Origin: M55B112 sp964539395
GTDB taxonomy: Bacteria > Bacteroidota > Bacteroidia > Bacteroidales > GCA-2748055
Reading direction: 5' to 3'
NCBI GenBank assembly: GCA_964539395.1
Contig: CAZIIU010000005.1
Location: 34,798 to 98,797 of the forward strand
Length of the DNA: 64,000 nucleotides
Shown here: one piece after another, positions 8,925-19,000 of the stretch
Numbering within the stretch: position 1 is the first letter of the stretch
Layout: every line of letters begins with the position of its first letter
The notes under the pieces: generated by a model
What the model saw: the letters and a program-made list of their open reading frames with translations, nothing else
What the model was told of the DNA's origin: nothing
The model's database searches: none
Translations under genes and position numbers: made by a program

Positions 8925-11153
8925 ATGGGAGTACTTAAGAGATTTATCAAGGCTTCAGGGATTCTTGTATCCCTGGTTCTGTTATCATTCACAACACTGT
9001 ATAGTCAGCCAACAGGAGGCTTTTCATACCAGGCGGTTGCAAGGGATAGTACCGGTAAACCTTTGCCTTCCCAGGAATTGACTGTGCGTATCTCCATACA
9101 TGCCGGTAGTGCCTCAGGAGAAAAAATATGGCAGGAAGACCACCTCATCACGACATCACCATATGGTTTGTTCAGCCTGTTAGTTGGGGGTCCGGATGCT
9201 TACGGGCAGACCGGAACAGTTGAATCATTCAAAGATATTGATTGGTCATCGACGCAGTATTTTATAAATGTGATGGTAAAGAAAGATACTGATTTTCTCG
9301 ACATGGGAGGTTCTCCTGTCCAAACCGTACCTGTAGCCCAGTTCGCACAGTCAGCAAAAAGTGCGACAGGAAATTTTGCTGTACAAGCCGACAAAGTGGC
9401 TGGTGAAGGAGAGGCCCTTTTTGAAGTCAAGCGTTCAGACGGATCTGTTGCATTTGCGGTATACGAAGATATGGTGTGGGTATATGCCGGTGCGGATGGC
9501 ACAAAAGGGGTAAAGGGTGGCTTTGCCGTTGGTGGTTACAACCAGTCAAAAGCTTCACCTGATGAATACCTGCGGATCACACCCGACAGCATCCGACTCT
9601 ATATCAATGATGATGAAACAAAAGGTATAAAAGGCGGGTTTGCAGTAGGTGGATATAAAAGTGCTTCAAAGGGACCATTGGATCAGTACCTCTACGTATC
9701 GGGCAGCAACCCGGTCGATGATAACTACACCATTGCCCTGGGAGTGGAAGCTGAAGCTTCCGGGACCTATTCAACAGCCATTGGATACAGGGCCATTGCA
9801 AGTGGTAGTTCCTCTTTCAGTGCAGGAAGGACAACCCTTGCATCTATGAACAATACCATCGCAATTGGCTATGGGGCTAAATCCACCGGCACCGATGCAG
9901 CTGCAATCGGTTATCAGTCGGAAGCCAGGGGTGACCGGTCCATTGCGATCGGATCCTACTATTCCTATACCTTCAACAACCTACCCTATTTCAATTATGG
10001 TAAAAAGAGCGGTTCAAAAGGTGATTTCATCATCTGGGAGCCTATAATAAACCCTTTCTTCAGACCCATTAGCTTTAACAGGGCCAATATTGCAGAGGGG
10101 AAATACTCCATTTCCATAGGGAACGGTAACTACTCACTTGATGGCGGTACGGCGCTGGGATCTAACAACGATGCCACAGGTTTTGGGGCTACGGCAATCG
10201 GGGTGTCGAATAAAGCCAGGAACACCAATTCCTTCGCAGCCGGCTATGGTAGCGAGGCCACCGGCTATTACTCAACGGCTTTTGGCAATAACACCTTTGC
10301 CAGGGCTTACGGATCGTTTGTAATCGGACAGTACAACCTGATCTCCGGGGACTCATCCACGTGGGTGAATACCGATCCGCTGTTTGTTGTTGGTAATGGA
10401 CTGAACGATTCAAACAGAAGCAATGCTCTTACTATCAGCAAGAATGGTCAGTCAACATTTATGGGAGAGTATGCCACAACAACAATGAATTACAAATGGA
10501 GTTTATACGATTTCTTTTCAGGCACATGGTACCGTTACGTGTATGGCGTAAGGTCTTATATCAACCGGTCTGATCCGGATATTGACATATACTATTCAGG
10601 ATACTTTTATGACACAGGGACTGCGGGAACATATAATGGTCTTTATGCCGATGTTCGTTCAGGAGGGTCAAAGGATGTAGCCGAATACATTTACGATACT
10701 CATGGGAACACCGAGCCCGGCGATGTACTGGTTGCAGATCCTCTTGCCAAAGAGAGTGTTATAATTTCCGAAATTGCGTATCAGTCATCTGTAGTTGGCA
10801 TAGTAAGCAGTGAACCCCACCTTGTAATGGGTATGGAACTGGTGATCGATGAAGAGACCGGGGCACCATTACCAGATGTGCAGGCTACCAGGCTTGCACT
10901 GACAGGGCGGGTTCCCTGTAAGGTGACCGATGAGAACGGCCCGATTAAACCTGGAGACCTTCTTACCAGCTCATCACTGCCGGGACATGCCATGAAGTGG
11001 AGCCTGTTGGACCTGAATGAGGCGCAAAACTTCGATGAATTAAAACAGATGCTTACTGAAAATGAGCTGAGGCGGCATGCTGTCATCGGAAAGGCGCTGG
11101 AGTCGCACACCGGCGGAACCGGCAAAATCATGGTGCTTGTCTCGCTTCAATAG
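8925..11153 (+). CDS. Secreted YadA-head-like repeat protein
   Basis: The 742-residue protein begins with a signal peptide (cleavage likely after LYSQ, residue 28). A first domain (about 29-150) follows, of a type common in Bacteroidota secreted proteins (GGFSYQAVARDSTGKPL). A duplicated short module TKGxKGGFAVGGY occurs at 193-205 and 232-244. Residues about 268-350 and 395-470 hold trimeric-autotransporter head-like repeats of the kind TAIGYRAxASG. The C-terminal part (about 575-742) resembles phage-tail/peptidase-G2-like ends, with LTGRVPCKVTDENGPIKPGD. It is probably exported and trimeric. I see no YadA membrane anchor and no type IX sorting domain, so surface retention is unclear. It ends 64 bases before the opposite-strand tRNA. 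Confidence 0.8.
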   Translation: MGVLKRFIKASGILVSLVLLSFTTLYSQPTGGFSYQAVARDSTGKPLPSQELTVRISIHAGSASGEKIWQEDHLITTSPYGLFSLLVGGPDAYGQTGTVESFKDIDWSSTQYFINVMVKKDTDFLDMGGSPVQTVPVAQFAQSAKSATGNFAVQADKVAGEGEALFEVKRSDGSVAFAVYEDMVWVYAGADGTKGVKGGFAVGGYNQSKASPDEYLRITPDSIRLYINDDETKGIKGGFAVGGYKSASKGPLDQYLYVSGSNPVDDNYTIALGVEAEASGTYSTAIGYRAIASGSSSFSAGRTTLASMNNTIAIGYGAKSTGTDAAAIGYQSEARGDRSIAIGSYYSYTFNNLPYFNYGKKSGSKGDFIIWEPIINPFFRPISFNRANIAEGKYSISIGNGNYSLDGGTALGSNNDATGFGATAIGVSNKARNTNSFAAGYGSEATGYYSTAFGNNTFARAYGSFVIGQYNLISGDSSTWVNTDPLFVVGNGLNDSNRSNALTISKNGQSTFMGEYATTTMNYKWSLYDFFSGTWYRYVYGVRSYINRSDPDIDIYYSGYFYDTGTAGTYNGLYADVRSGGSKDVAEYIYDTHGNTEPGDVLVADPLAKESVIISEIAYQSSVVGIVSSEPHLVMGMELVIDEETGAPLPDVQATRLALTGRVPCKVTDENGPIKPGDLLTSSSLPGHAMKWSLLDLNEAQNFDELKQMLTENELRRHAVIGKALESHTGGTGKIMVLVSLQ

Positions 11154-11217
11154 GCAATAACGATATACACAAATGAATTTACCTGCAAATATCCGGCGGG
11201 TAGTATAATTTGTTTTG

Positions 11218-11289
11218 TAGCTCCACCAGGACTCGAACCTGGATCTACGGTTTAGGAAACCGCTATTCTATCCCTTGAACTATGGAGCC
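11218..11289 (-). tRNA. tRNA-Arg (anticodon CCU)
   Basis: The minus strand folds into a full cloverleaf of 72 bases. The acceptor stem GGCTCCA pairs with TGGAGCT (first pair G-U) and the D stem is GTTC/GAAT. The anticodon stem GCGGT/ACCGT encloses the loop TTCCTAA with anticodon CCT. The T arm is CCAGG TTCGAGT CCTGG and the discriminator base is A. The anticodon reads the rare codon AGG. The 3' CCA is not encoded. A promoter-like TATATTTG box lies about 70 bases upstream. Confidence 0.96.
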
Positions 11290-11359
11290 ATGTTTATTCA
11301 ATAAACCTGACCGGATCATTAGAACTCCTTACATAGTGCCTATGACTAATTTCGGGATG

Positions 11360-11367
11360 CAAATATA
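11360..11367 (-). promoter_or_regulatory. Putative -7 box for tRNA-Arg
   Basis: The minus strand reads TATATTTG, an exact match to the Bacteroidota consensus TAnnTTTG, 70 bases upstream of the tRNA 5' end. No convincing -33 TTTG accompanies it. Confidence 0.4.
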
Positions 11368-11428
11368 GAGTAAAAATGGTTTGCTGACAAGTTCTGCTCA
11401 GGGAAACTGTCTGGTCAAGCAGAGGAGC

Positions 11429-11454
11429 CTGCAAACTAGCCTAACGGTTTGTAG
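11429..11454 (-). terminator. Possible hairpin after arfB
   Basis: CTGCAAAC (11429-11436) and GTTTGTAG (11447-11454) form a 7-of-8 bp stem with a 10-base loop immediately downstream of the arfB stop codon. No T-run follows on the minus strand, so it could be a transcript-end hairpin rather than a classical intrinsic terminator. Confidence 0.3.
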
Positions 11455-11455
11455 A

Positions 11456-11863
11456 TTATTCAATACCCAAACCGGCACCTCCCCTTCGCCGCTTCTTTTC
11501 ACCGGCAGCCTTTTTCTCCTTCAGTCTCCTCTCAACAGCACCCCTGGATGGCTTAGTGGCAATTCTCTTTTTGGGCGGAACAAGCATTTTTTCAACCAAA
11601 CCCAGGAACCGCCGCTCCACAATCTCACGATTTCTTATCTGGGAAGGGGTCGCCTGGCTTGTCATGATCAACACTCCATCAGCAGTCAGCCGACTTTTCA
11701 TCCTTTTCCGAAGCCTTACCTTTTGTTCCGGTGTAAGCACACTGCTTTCATCCAGGCGCCAGCTTAACTCCACCTTCGACTCAGTCTTGTTCACATGCTG
11801 TCCTCCTGGTCCGGATGATCGGGAAGTCCTGATCCTGATCTCATTCAAGAGTTTTTCATCCAT
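11456..11863 (-). CDS. arfB: ArfB/YaeJ-type peptidyl-tRNA hydrolase
   Basis: ArfB rescues ribosomes stalled on mRNAs without a stop codon by hydrolysing peptidyl-tRNA in the A site. The 135-residue protein has the release-factor catalytic loop SGPGGQHVNKTESKVEL with GGQ at residues 20-22. It also has the basic, Lys/Arg-rich C-terminal tail (KKAAGEKKRRRGG) that enters the mRNA channel. It lacks the codon-recognition domain of RF1/RF2, which separates it from them. A perfect TAAATTTG box ends only 5 bases before the ATG, suggesting a nearly leaderless transcript. Confidence 0.95.
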   Translation of the reverse strand: MDEKLLNEIRIRTSRSSGPGGQHVNKTESKVELSWRLDESSVLTPEQKVRLRKRMKSRLTADGVLIMTSQATPSQIRNREIVERRFLGLVEKMLVPPKKRIATKPSRGAVERRLKEKKAAGEKKRRRGGAGLGIE

Positions 11864-11867
11864 ATTA

Positions 11868-11875
11868 CAAATTTA
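11868..11875 (-). promoter_or_regulatory. Putative -7 box of arfB
   Basis: The minus strand reads TAAATTTG, an exact consensus match. It ends 4 bases upstream of the arfB start codon, so transcription would begin at or just before the ATG. Confidence 0.45.
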
Positions 11876-12063
11876 CTAAAACCATACCTTTTACAAACCG
11901 CAATTTCAACTCCTGATACAAAGACCAACTCAGCGAATTCAGTAAATGATGACCGGACCTTGCCATATAAAGGCAGCCATCACTATACTGCTACTATTCA
12001 TCTGCCTAGTGATAAAGAAATTTTTATAGCTTTATGTCCTAAACCTATAGGATCATCACAGCC

Positions 12064-12993
12064 ATGAAAAGACGTGATTTTATCCGGGGATCGGCAACTG
12101 CAGCCGCAGCGGCCACGGTAGCACCGCTGCTGGGGGCAGATAAACATTCAGATTGCAACACACCGAAAAGCGGAAAAGGCTTTAATCTTAAATATGCCCC
12201 CCACCCTGGTATGTTCAGACACCTTGCAGGAGAGGACCTTCTCGATCAGCTTCATTTTATTGCCGATCAAGGGTTCACTGCACTCGAAGATAATGGAATG
12301 AAAAAAAGGGAGGTAATCCTGCAGGAAAAGATCGCTTCGAAAATGGCCAATCTTGGCCTGGAAATGGGTGTTTTTGTTGCACATACAATCTATTGGAACA
12401 AACCCGGACTGGCTGGCGGAAATAAAGACCAGCGCAGGGAGTTCCTGGAAGAGATCCGGGAATCAGTCGAAGTTGCAAATCGGGTGAATGCAAAGTGGTT
12501 CACTGTGATCCCCGGACATGTAGACCTGCGACAGAATATGGACTACCAAACCGTCCATGTGATAGAATCCCTTAAGCGTGCCTCAGAAATACTTGAGCCT
12601 CATTCCCTTACCATGGTTCTTGAACCGCTGAATTTCAGGAACCACCCGGGACTCTTTCTCACAAATACCGGTCAGGCCTACCAGATCTGCAAGGCGGTTG
12701 ACAGTCCGGCGTGTAAGATCCTGTATGATATCTACCACCAACAGATCCACGAAGGAAACCTGATCCCGAATATCGACCTGGCATGGGATGAGATCGCGTA
12801 TTTTCAGTGTGGAGACAACCCGGGCAGGAAAGAACCAACAACAGGGGAGATCAATTACTTAAATGTGTTTCAGCATATCTATAATAAAGGCTTTAAAGGG
12901 ATCGTCGGAATGGAACACGGGAATTCCATGGATGGAGTTATGGGTGAAAAAGCTGTTATTAACGCTTACCGGAAAGTAGACTCATTCAGATAG
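12064..12993 (+). CDS. Hyi-like TIM-barrel isomerase with Tat signal
   Basis: This is a predicted xylose-isomerase-like TIM barrel of the hydroxypyruvate isomerase family. The 309-residue protein starts with a twin-arginine signal (RRDFIRGSA, then an Ala-rich stretch to about residue 25), so it is probably exported folded. Family motifs with metal-binding acidic and His residues are present: LEPLNFRNHPGLFLTN, LYDIYHQQIHEGNL, GDNPGRKEPTTGEINYLNV and the terminal GMEHGNS. Bacterial Hyi interconverts hydroxypyruvate and tartronate semialdehyde, but exported Bacteroidota relatives often act on other sugars, so the substrate is open. It stands alone between arfB and the SNF2 gene. Confidence 0.87.
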   Translation: MKRRDFIRGSATAAAAATVAPLLGADKHSDCNTPKSGKGFNLKYAPHPGMFRHLAGEDLLDQLHFIADQGFTALEDNGMKKREVILQEKIASKMANLGLEMGVFVAHTIYWNKPGLAGGNKDQRREFLEEIRESVEVANRVNAKWFTVIPGHVDLRQNMDYQTVHVIESLKRASEILEPHSLTMVLEPLNFRNHPGLFLTNTGQAYQICKAVDSPACKILYDIYHQQIHEGNLIPNIDLAWDEIAYFQCGDNPGRKEPTTGEINYLNVFQHIYNKGFKGIVGMEHGNSMDGVMGEKAVINAYRKVDSFR

Positions 12994-13059
12994 ATAAAAC
13001 TGATGTGATACTATACCAATAACCAGCAGTTCTGATAAGGCAACCAATATCCGGCTATG

Positions 13060-16005
13060 TTAACTGAAAAGGTTCAGAATTTCCTCCTTCTGCATTTCAC
13101 GCAAGGGATTGTTGGAGGTAACAAACGTTTTAGCCAGCTCCGATTTCCGTTGCTGAAGCCGTTGAATCTTCTCTTCAACAGTCTGGTTCGAGATAAACCT
13201 GTACACAAATACGCTTTTATCCTGACCGATCCGGTGGGCCCTGTTGAGTGCCTGCATCTCAGCAGCAGGATTCCACCAGGGATCAAGCATAAAGACGTAA
13301 TCAGCCGCAGTTAGATTTAATCCAACTCCACCGGCTTTCAATGAAATTAAAAATATACGGCAATCCGGATCGTTCTGGAATTTATCCACCTGCTCCTGCC
13401 TCCTCACCGTTGAACCTGTGAGCCGTGCATATTCCCATTTGAGCCTGTCAAGCTCTCCGGCATAGAGATCCAGGTGCTTGACAAAAGAGGAGAAAATGAG
13501 AACCTTATGTCCCTCAGTGACAACACTCTCAATATTTCTGAATACCTCATCATATTTTCCCGATCCATATTCATAGTCATCTTCCACCATCAGGGGATGA
13601 TTGGAAAGCTGCCTTAACTTTGTCAGTGCCTTCAGGACCATGAGCGAAGACCTCTCAAGACCGATCTCCTCCAGGTTTTCAAGCAGGTTATTCCGTATGG
13701 TCGACTTCTCCTCCTCGTACAACCTTTTCTGCTCATCAGTCATATTACAAAACCTGTACTGCTCATACAAAGGAGGCAGTTCTTTTGCAACCTCCTCCTT
13801 GGTTCTTCGAAGGATAAACGGATTTATAAGATCCTTCAACCGCTGCTCCTGATCCTGGTCCTTCTTCTTCTCAATCGTTTTGACAAACCTCTTTTTAAAA
13901 AAACTGAGGCTTCCCAACAGTCCCTCATTTACAAAGTTTATCTGCGACCAGAGGTCAGTGAGCGAATTCTCAATAGGTGTTCCGGTAACAACCATTTTGT
14001 GACTTGCCCTCAGGTCGGACATGGCCCGGTACAGCTTGGAGTGCGGGTTCTTGATCATCTGGCTCTCATCAAGAATCACATAGTGAAACCCGTAGTCCCT
14101 GAAGAAACTGATGTCCTGACGAACAGTATGATAACTTGAAATAACGACATCCTTGTATTTAAAGCCCGAAGCGTCCCTTGGCCGGTTAAGTCCGGTATGG
14201 GCAGCCACCTTTAAAGAGGGTGCAAACCGCTCAATTTCATTAATCCAGTTCTGAATCAGGGAAGCAGGCACAACGACCAGTGAAGCAGCATGATCATTCT
14301 TGTCATTAAAAAGCGTCAACTGTCCCTCCTCAGGAGTGTCCTGGTTGGTTTTTGCAACCTGCAGCTCTTTGTTCAAAAGTAATACAGCAATGGCCTGAAG
14401 AGTTTTACCCAGGCCCATATCATCGGCAAGACAACCCCCAAAACCGTTTTCCTGCAGCAGCCAGAGCCAGGCAATTCCTTCGACCTGGTATTCCCGCAAA
14501 CCTGCATTCAATCCACGAGGCAGTCTCACCCGGGGTAAAGCCTCCATCCGGTTCAACCTTTCCAGGTGACCAATCGTTGAAGCATGCTTCTTCCGAACCG
14601 CTTCATCCACCTGAGAAAAATGCTGCTTATGGATTCTGAGTCTTTCCTGATCTACCTGCCCAAACTCAAAAACCGGCTTGTAACGCGAAAACCATTCTTC
14701 GGGAATAACCGCTGTGGAACCATCCGGTAATTCAAATAACCGCTCGTATGCAAGAATATGGTTCTTCAGTTTAATAAATGGCATACTGTATTCTCCGAAT
14801 TTCACCTTGGCATAAAGATCAAACCAATCCTTCCTTTCCTTCGACTCAATTGTAAATTCAACTGCTCGCAGCCAATACCGCCGATCCAGTTTTTGCTTTA
14901 TATCAAAACCGCTTTCAACCATCAGGTCATAGTGGTCATTTGTAAATTTAACTGCCTCTAATAATTTATCTTGAGTGTTATTACCTGACCATTTCCTTAA
15001 AGTATAATTGTTCCTGTCACGACTTCTAAGGCCGATCTCTTCCAGCGCTACCTCCAGTTGCTCTTCCCAATCAGTATCCCTGCTGAACCTGGTAAATGAA
15101 TAGTGCCCGGCTTTGTCATAAAATGTGACGAACCTATGTTGTGCTGAAGCAGGTAAAAACCTGTAGTTGTTGTATTTAAGTGTTAATAGCCAAACCGGCT
15201 CCTGGTTTAATCCATATTCGAGGGTAATTTGGGCACTCTTCTCCGGAACCGTATCTATTATGTCAAAACCGACCACCTCAACATTTTCGTGCTCCCTGAG
15301 TGTCGAAGCTATAAATGATTTATAATATTTGGTTTCAGCTGACTTTGGTACCATAATACCGGACTTTGAAAAGAAGGGAGTTAACCTGACTGCTTCGATG
15401 TTATCAATGAAACATACATCCTTTCCCAGCAGGACCGCAGCGGGTTGGTTGCTGATTACCTCCGCCCTGTCATGAATCATCTCAACAGGCCTGTCTTCTC
15501 TGAGAATAGTTAAGCTGTAACGTGTACCTTCATCTGTTTTCACAAAGCGAAAATAGGGGCTGGCGCTTCGTTTATGGAGAACAAGGAAATCATCTTTGGA
15601 AATATTCTGCCATGATCTCTCTTTGAAGAACACCCCAAAGTTATTTTCAGAAGCAATTTTCAGAATGGCATAGAGCCGTGCTTCTATATAGGGTCTGATA
15701 TGACGTTTTATGGTATCAGCATCAATGGTATCCTGAAATTCCTTGACAGTGGCTTTTTTGGAAAACAGGCGATGCAGTTTCCTGTCGCTGTATTCATCGA
15801 TCAAAGATACAACCTCCTGCTGCATCGGTGTCAGTTGCCTGAAAGAGGCTGAACCCTCATGCTTCAGCAATACCTCTCCTGTGGTATAATACAACGATTG
15901 CGCATCCTTCTCCAGGAGTTGGGCGATCAGAACATTTCCCCACAAGCGATGGGGTAAATAACCAAGTGCAAATAAATATTTTTTCACTGTACGTTGCTTG
16001 TACAC
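13060..16005 (-). CDS. SNF2-family helicase
   Basis: This 981-residue protein is a SWI2/SNF2 ATPase that would translocate on DNA. The N-terminal half (1-about 500) is a long region of beta strands and helices without a recognised catalytic motif. The ATPase follows, with Walker A DDMGLGKT near residue 530, the DExx box as DESQ near 643, GTPIENSLTDLWS, and the C-terminal lobe ending with LSLKAGGVGLNLTAADYV-like and NRAHRIGQ sequences. Bacterial SNF2 proteins of this size are usually chromosomal remodellers or transcription recyclers. I see no nuclease or methylase neighbour that would suggest a defence island. The start is a GTG and a second GTG lies six codons on. Confidence 0.93.
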   Translation of the reverse strand: MYKQRTVKKYLFALGYLPHRLWGNVLIAQLLEKDAQSLYYTTGEVLLKHEGSASFRQLTPMQQEVVSLIDEYSDRKLHRLFSKKATVKEFQDTIDADTIKRHIRPYIEARLYAILKIASENNFGVFFKERSWQNISKDDFLVLHKRSASPYFRFVKTDEGTRYSLTILREDRPVEMIHDRAEVISNQPAAVLLGKDVCFIDNIEAVRLTPFFSKSGIMVPKSAETKYYKSFIASTLREHENVEVVGFDIIDTVPEKSAQITLEYGLNQEPVWLLTLKYNNYRFLPASAQHRFVTFYDKAGHYSFTRFSRDTDWEEQLEVALEEIGLRSRDRNNYTLRKWSGNNTQDKLLEAVKFTNDHYDLMVESGFDIKQKLDRRYWLRAVEFTIESKERKDWFDLYAKVKFGEYSMPFIKLKNHILAYERLFELPDGSTAVIPEEWFSRYKPVFEFGQVDQERLRIHKQHFSQVDEAVRKKHASTIGHLERLNRMEALPRVRLPRGLNAGLREYQVEGIAWLWLLQENGFGGCLADDMGLGKTLQAIAVLLLNKELQVAKTNQDTPEEGQLTLFNDKNDHAASLVVVPASLIQNWINEIERFAPSLKVAAHTGLNRPRDASGFKYKDVVISSYHTVRQDISFFRDYGFHYVILDESQMIKNPHSKLYRAMSDLRASHKMVVTGTPIENSLTDLWSQINFVNEGLLGSLSFFKKRFVKTIEKKKDQDQEQRLKDLINPFILRRTKEEVAKELPPLYEQYRFCNMTDEQKRLYEEEKSTIRNNLLENLEEIGLERSSLMVLKALTKLRQLSNHPLMVEDDYEYGSGKYDEVFRNIESVVTEGHKVLIFSSFVKHLDLYAGELDRLKWEYARLTGSTVRRQEQVDKFQNDPDCRIFLISLKAGGVGLNLTAADYVFMLDPWWNPAAEMQALNRAHRIGQDKSVFVYRFISNQTVEEKIQRLQQRKSELAKTFVTSNNPLREMQKEEILNLFS

Positions 16006-16074
16006 ATCAAGGCAAACTGCAATGATGGGAAAATGGCGGGAGAATTCAAACCTAATTGCAATATTTATTTAAGA

Positions 16075-19000
16075 CTACCGGAATTGGTCCCTCTTATCAC
16101 CCATCTTCACCTCAACCGTTTGCCCATCGCTAAAGACAGTGATAACTGCAAATTTCTGTGCTTCCATTTGCTGGATCTCATCCTCTTCGTCAGGGTTTTT
16201 ACGTTGCTGGCCGGAAAGCAGGTTCATGGCTGTACCCCTTATTAACCTTGTCGGGACCCTTGTCAGGTAAAGAAAATCACCTCCGAGTCCTTGCTCTCCC
16301 TCGATAAGTATCAGTCCCAGGGTCGATGATATGCTCATCAGCGGAACCTGGATCACACCTCCTACAAGGGAAAAGCTTCTTCCGTTTCTCAGCTCCCCGA
16401 ATTTCACATTATCCAGATCTTTGTTCCCCGTATATTTGGCAATCTCATGAAGCGGTGCAAAGTTTTTTATCCTGCCATTGGTAAGTACCACATTGAACAT
16501 AGCCGTTGAGTTATCCAGGTCAATCGAGAAATCGGGATTGATAAACAGCTCTACAATGGCATCGGTACTTAATATTCCATTAAAATTGTCGTTGAGAGAA
16601 TAAACTGAGTCTCCCATGGAGAACTGCAGGTTGAAATCACTCACATTCACAGTGTCTATATCAATTTTTGCACCCAACATATACTGATGGGGATCTGATA
16701 CATTAAACTGTCCGTCCAGCACCATACTTCCGCCTGTTTCAGACTGCAGTCCAAATTTGTCTAAGTAGACAATCTTGTAAGGCTTTAGATTGATCTTCCC
16801 ATTGACAGCGCGTATGATATTGTCAGCATACCTGATTTCATTCAGGTCCAGTCTCATTTCCAGGTCCGGGAAATTCAATCCTGTTAGTCCGGCTGAAGCC
16901 TGATCCACCGTATCAGCAACTGCTGAAATTAAAGTATCTGAAGCAGCGGGTCCCGGCAAGGCATAGCTCATCAATTGGTCCAGGTCGAGCAGATCCGATT
17001 CAAGATCAAGACTACCGGTAATAATCCCAGCAGTATCAAACAGATGAGACACCGAAGCCCTGATACTAAAATTACTCTCACCAATAAATCCGCTGAGCTT
17101 GTGCACGGTTAGCAGGCTGTCGCGAAAATCCATATCCATTTCGAAATTTCTGAACGACTGGGAATAGTTCTTTAGTTTGAACTGCAATGTTTCACATAAA
17201 AATGCCACATTTGGTATAATATTGTCTGTCATCAAGTCGCCTACTGTTGTTTCAACTTTTACTTTAAGTAGTAGGTCAATAATTTGTTCTTCTGCGAAAG
17301 TTGCCGGAAGGATTTCAAATTGTTCATTAAAGGTAAACAGATCGGCTGCCAGCATTGTATCTGCTCCGAGGCTAAACCCAATTTGTAACAAGGCCGAACT
17401 ATCTTTTTTCAAATAGGCCGCATAGTTTTCCACCTGCCCTGAAAAGTTGAAGTCGCTTTCCCCGATCATTCCATCCACCTTTGGAATAGTAATTTTTTCT
17501 TTCTCCAGCCGGAAACTCATATTCACATTAGAAATGTCTGAATAGCCGGGAAGAGAGATCCGAAAATCTTGAATTGCCAGTTTTATTTCAGGCATGGTTT
17601 TTTCATTTATGGCGGCCTCTATTTCTCCCCCTGTGGTTTCGAGATTCATCCTAAAAAACAGATCTTTGATTGGTTCGGAGAACAATGTGTCTCCAATGAT
17701 TTTTTCAGGATATATTTTCTCTGCCCCGGCGATCAGCATGGCATTTAAATCGCCCTTGTAACCCATAAAATATGGCAAAAGTTGATCTATCCAACCTTCA
17801 AGATGAATATCATTGCTGTCGACAGAAAGGTTTAGCTCCCTGAATCCAAAACGGTTCTCTTCGAGGTAGAAGGTACCTTTGAGGTTTTCCACCTTGTTAT
17901 CGGTAAGGGAAAACCCAACATCATCCATGTTTATTTCGAACAGTCCGGTATTTTCCATAAAAATCCCGGAGGATCTGTCGACTTTTCCGATGACATCCCC
18001 GGAAAAACGGATTCTACCGGTCATATTCTGAATAGCATTGTTGTCAATGATCTCTTCAATGATAAAGAGATCTGTCTCGCCATTCATCTCCAGGTAAATC
18101 TCCGGTGCAACCAGATTTTTTATACCAATACCGGCCTCCAGGCTACCCTCAGGGAATGAGACATGAAAATCGTTGATTCGGATCTCTGCTTCAGAAAAAT
18201 CTTTCAGGGCACCAGTTGTGGCGGAGCCCTCAAAACCTATTTCGGTGATTGACTGCTGTAATGTATGAATCCTGAAGCCCATATTGGACGCACTGAAATT
18301 CACGTTTGCTTCAGGTATGCGGTCAGCAAAAGACCCTGCAATAGTTCCGGCGATCCGAATCTGACCCTCACCGATCTGTTCAATTACATCCATATCCAAT
18401 ACGCCTGATAGCAGGAAATTCAGTAATTCAATTCCCGAATTCCTTGCTGAAAACTGCATATCCATCCTTTGTTCCCTGAAATCAACAACGCCATCAAGAC
18501 CAAAAAGAGCATAATTCATATCGAGAGTGCTTTCTTCAAGTAGCAGTCTTTGTCTTACCTGGTCATATCTCAAGGAACTGCTGAATGAAAAATCCCGTGG
18601 CTTATCGATTACGATCTCATTATAAATTGCTGATCTGATCTCTGTATGTGTCATCAGTTTCACAGTGATCAGTTCGGGATGGTAGGAAAACCCGGCTTCA
18701 ATTCCATGAACTATCATTGATAAGGATGTTTTTTCCGGAATATCGCGGTAATTTATTTCCACGTTCCTAACCGTCAGGCTACCAAGATCGAGGTACATAA
18801 GTAAGCTGTCAGACTGAGTAGTATCTGCCACTTCGCTGCCTGTAAATTTAACTCCCATCGCCTTTTCAAGATTTGAAACCGAATCTGATTCAACGATATA
18901 GTTGATAACACCGTCACTTAATCGTACCTTCGAGACCTTATATTCCCCCCGGATCAGCTGTATCAAATCCAGTGAGACATACAGGCGGTTCATCCGGAGA

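Noticed and set aside
9200..11131. Several long open frames antisense or out of frame within the YadA-head-like gene
   Set aside because: The repeated, biased sequence of this gene gives long shadow frames; none has family features or a plausible start.
13060..16005. SNF2 helicase as part of a defence system such as DISARM
   Set aside because: No methylase, nuclease or DUF1998-type partner is next to it; neighbours are an AsmA-like protein and a TIM-barrel enzyme.
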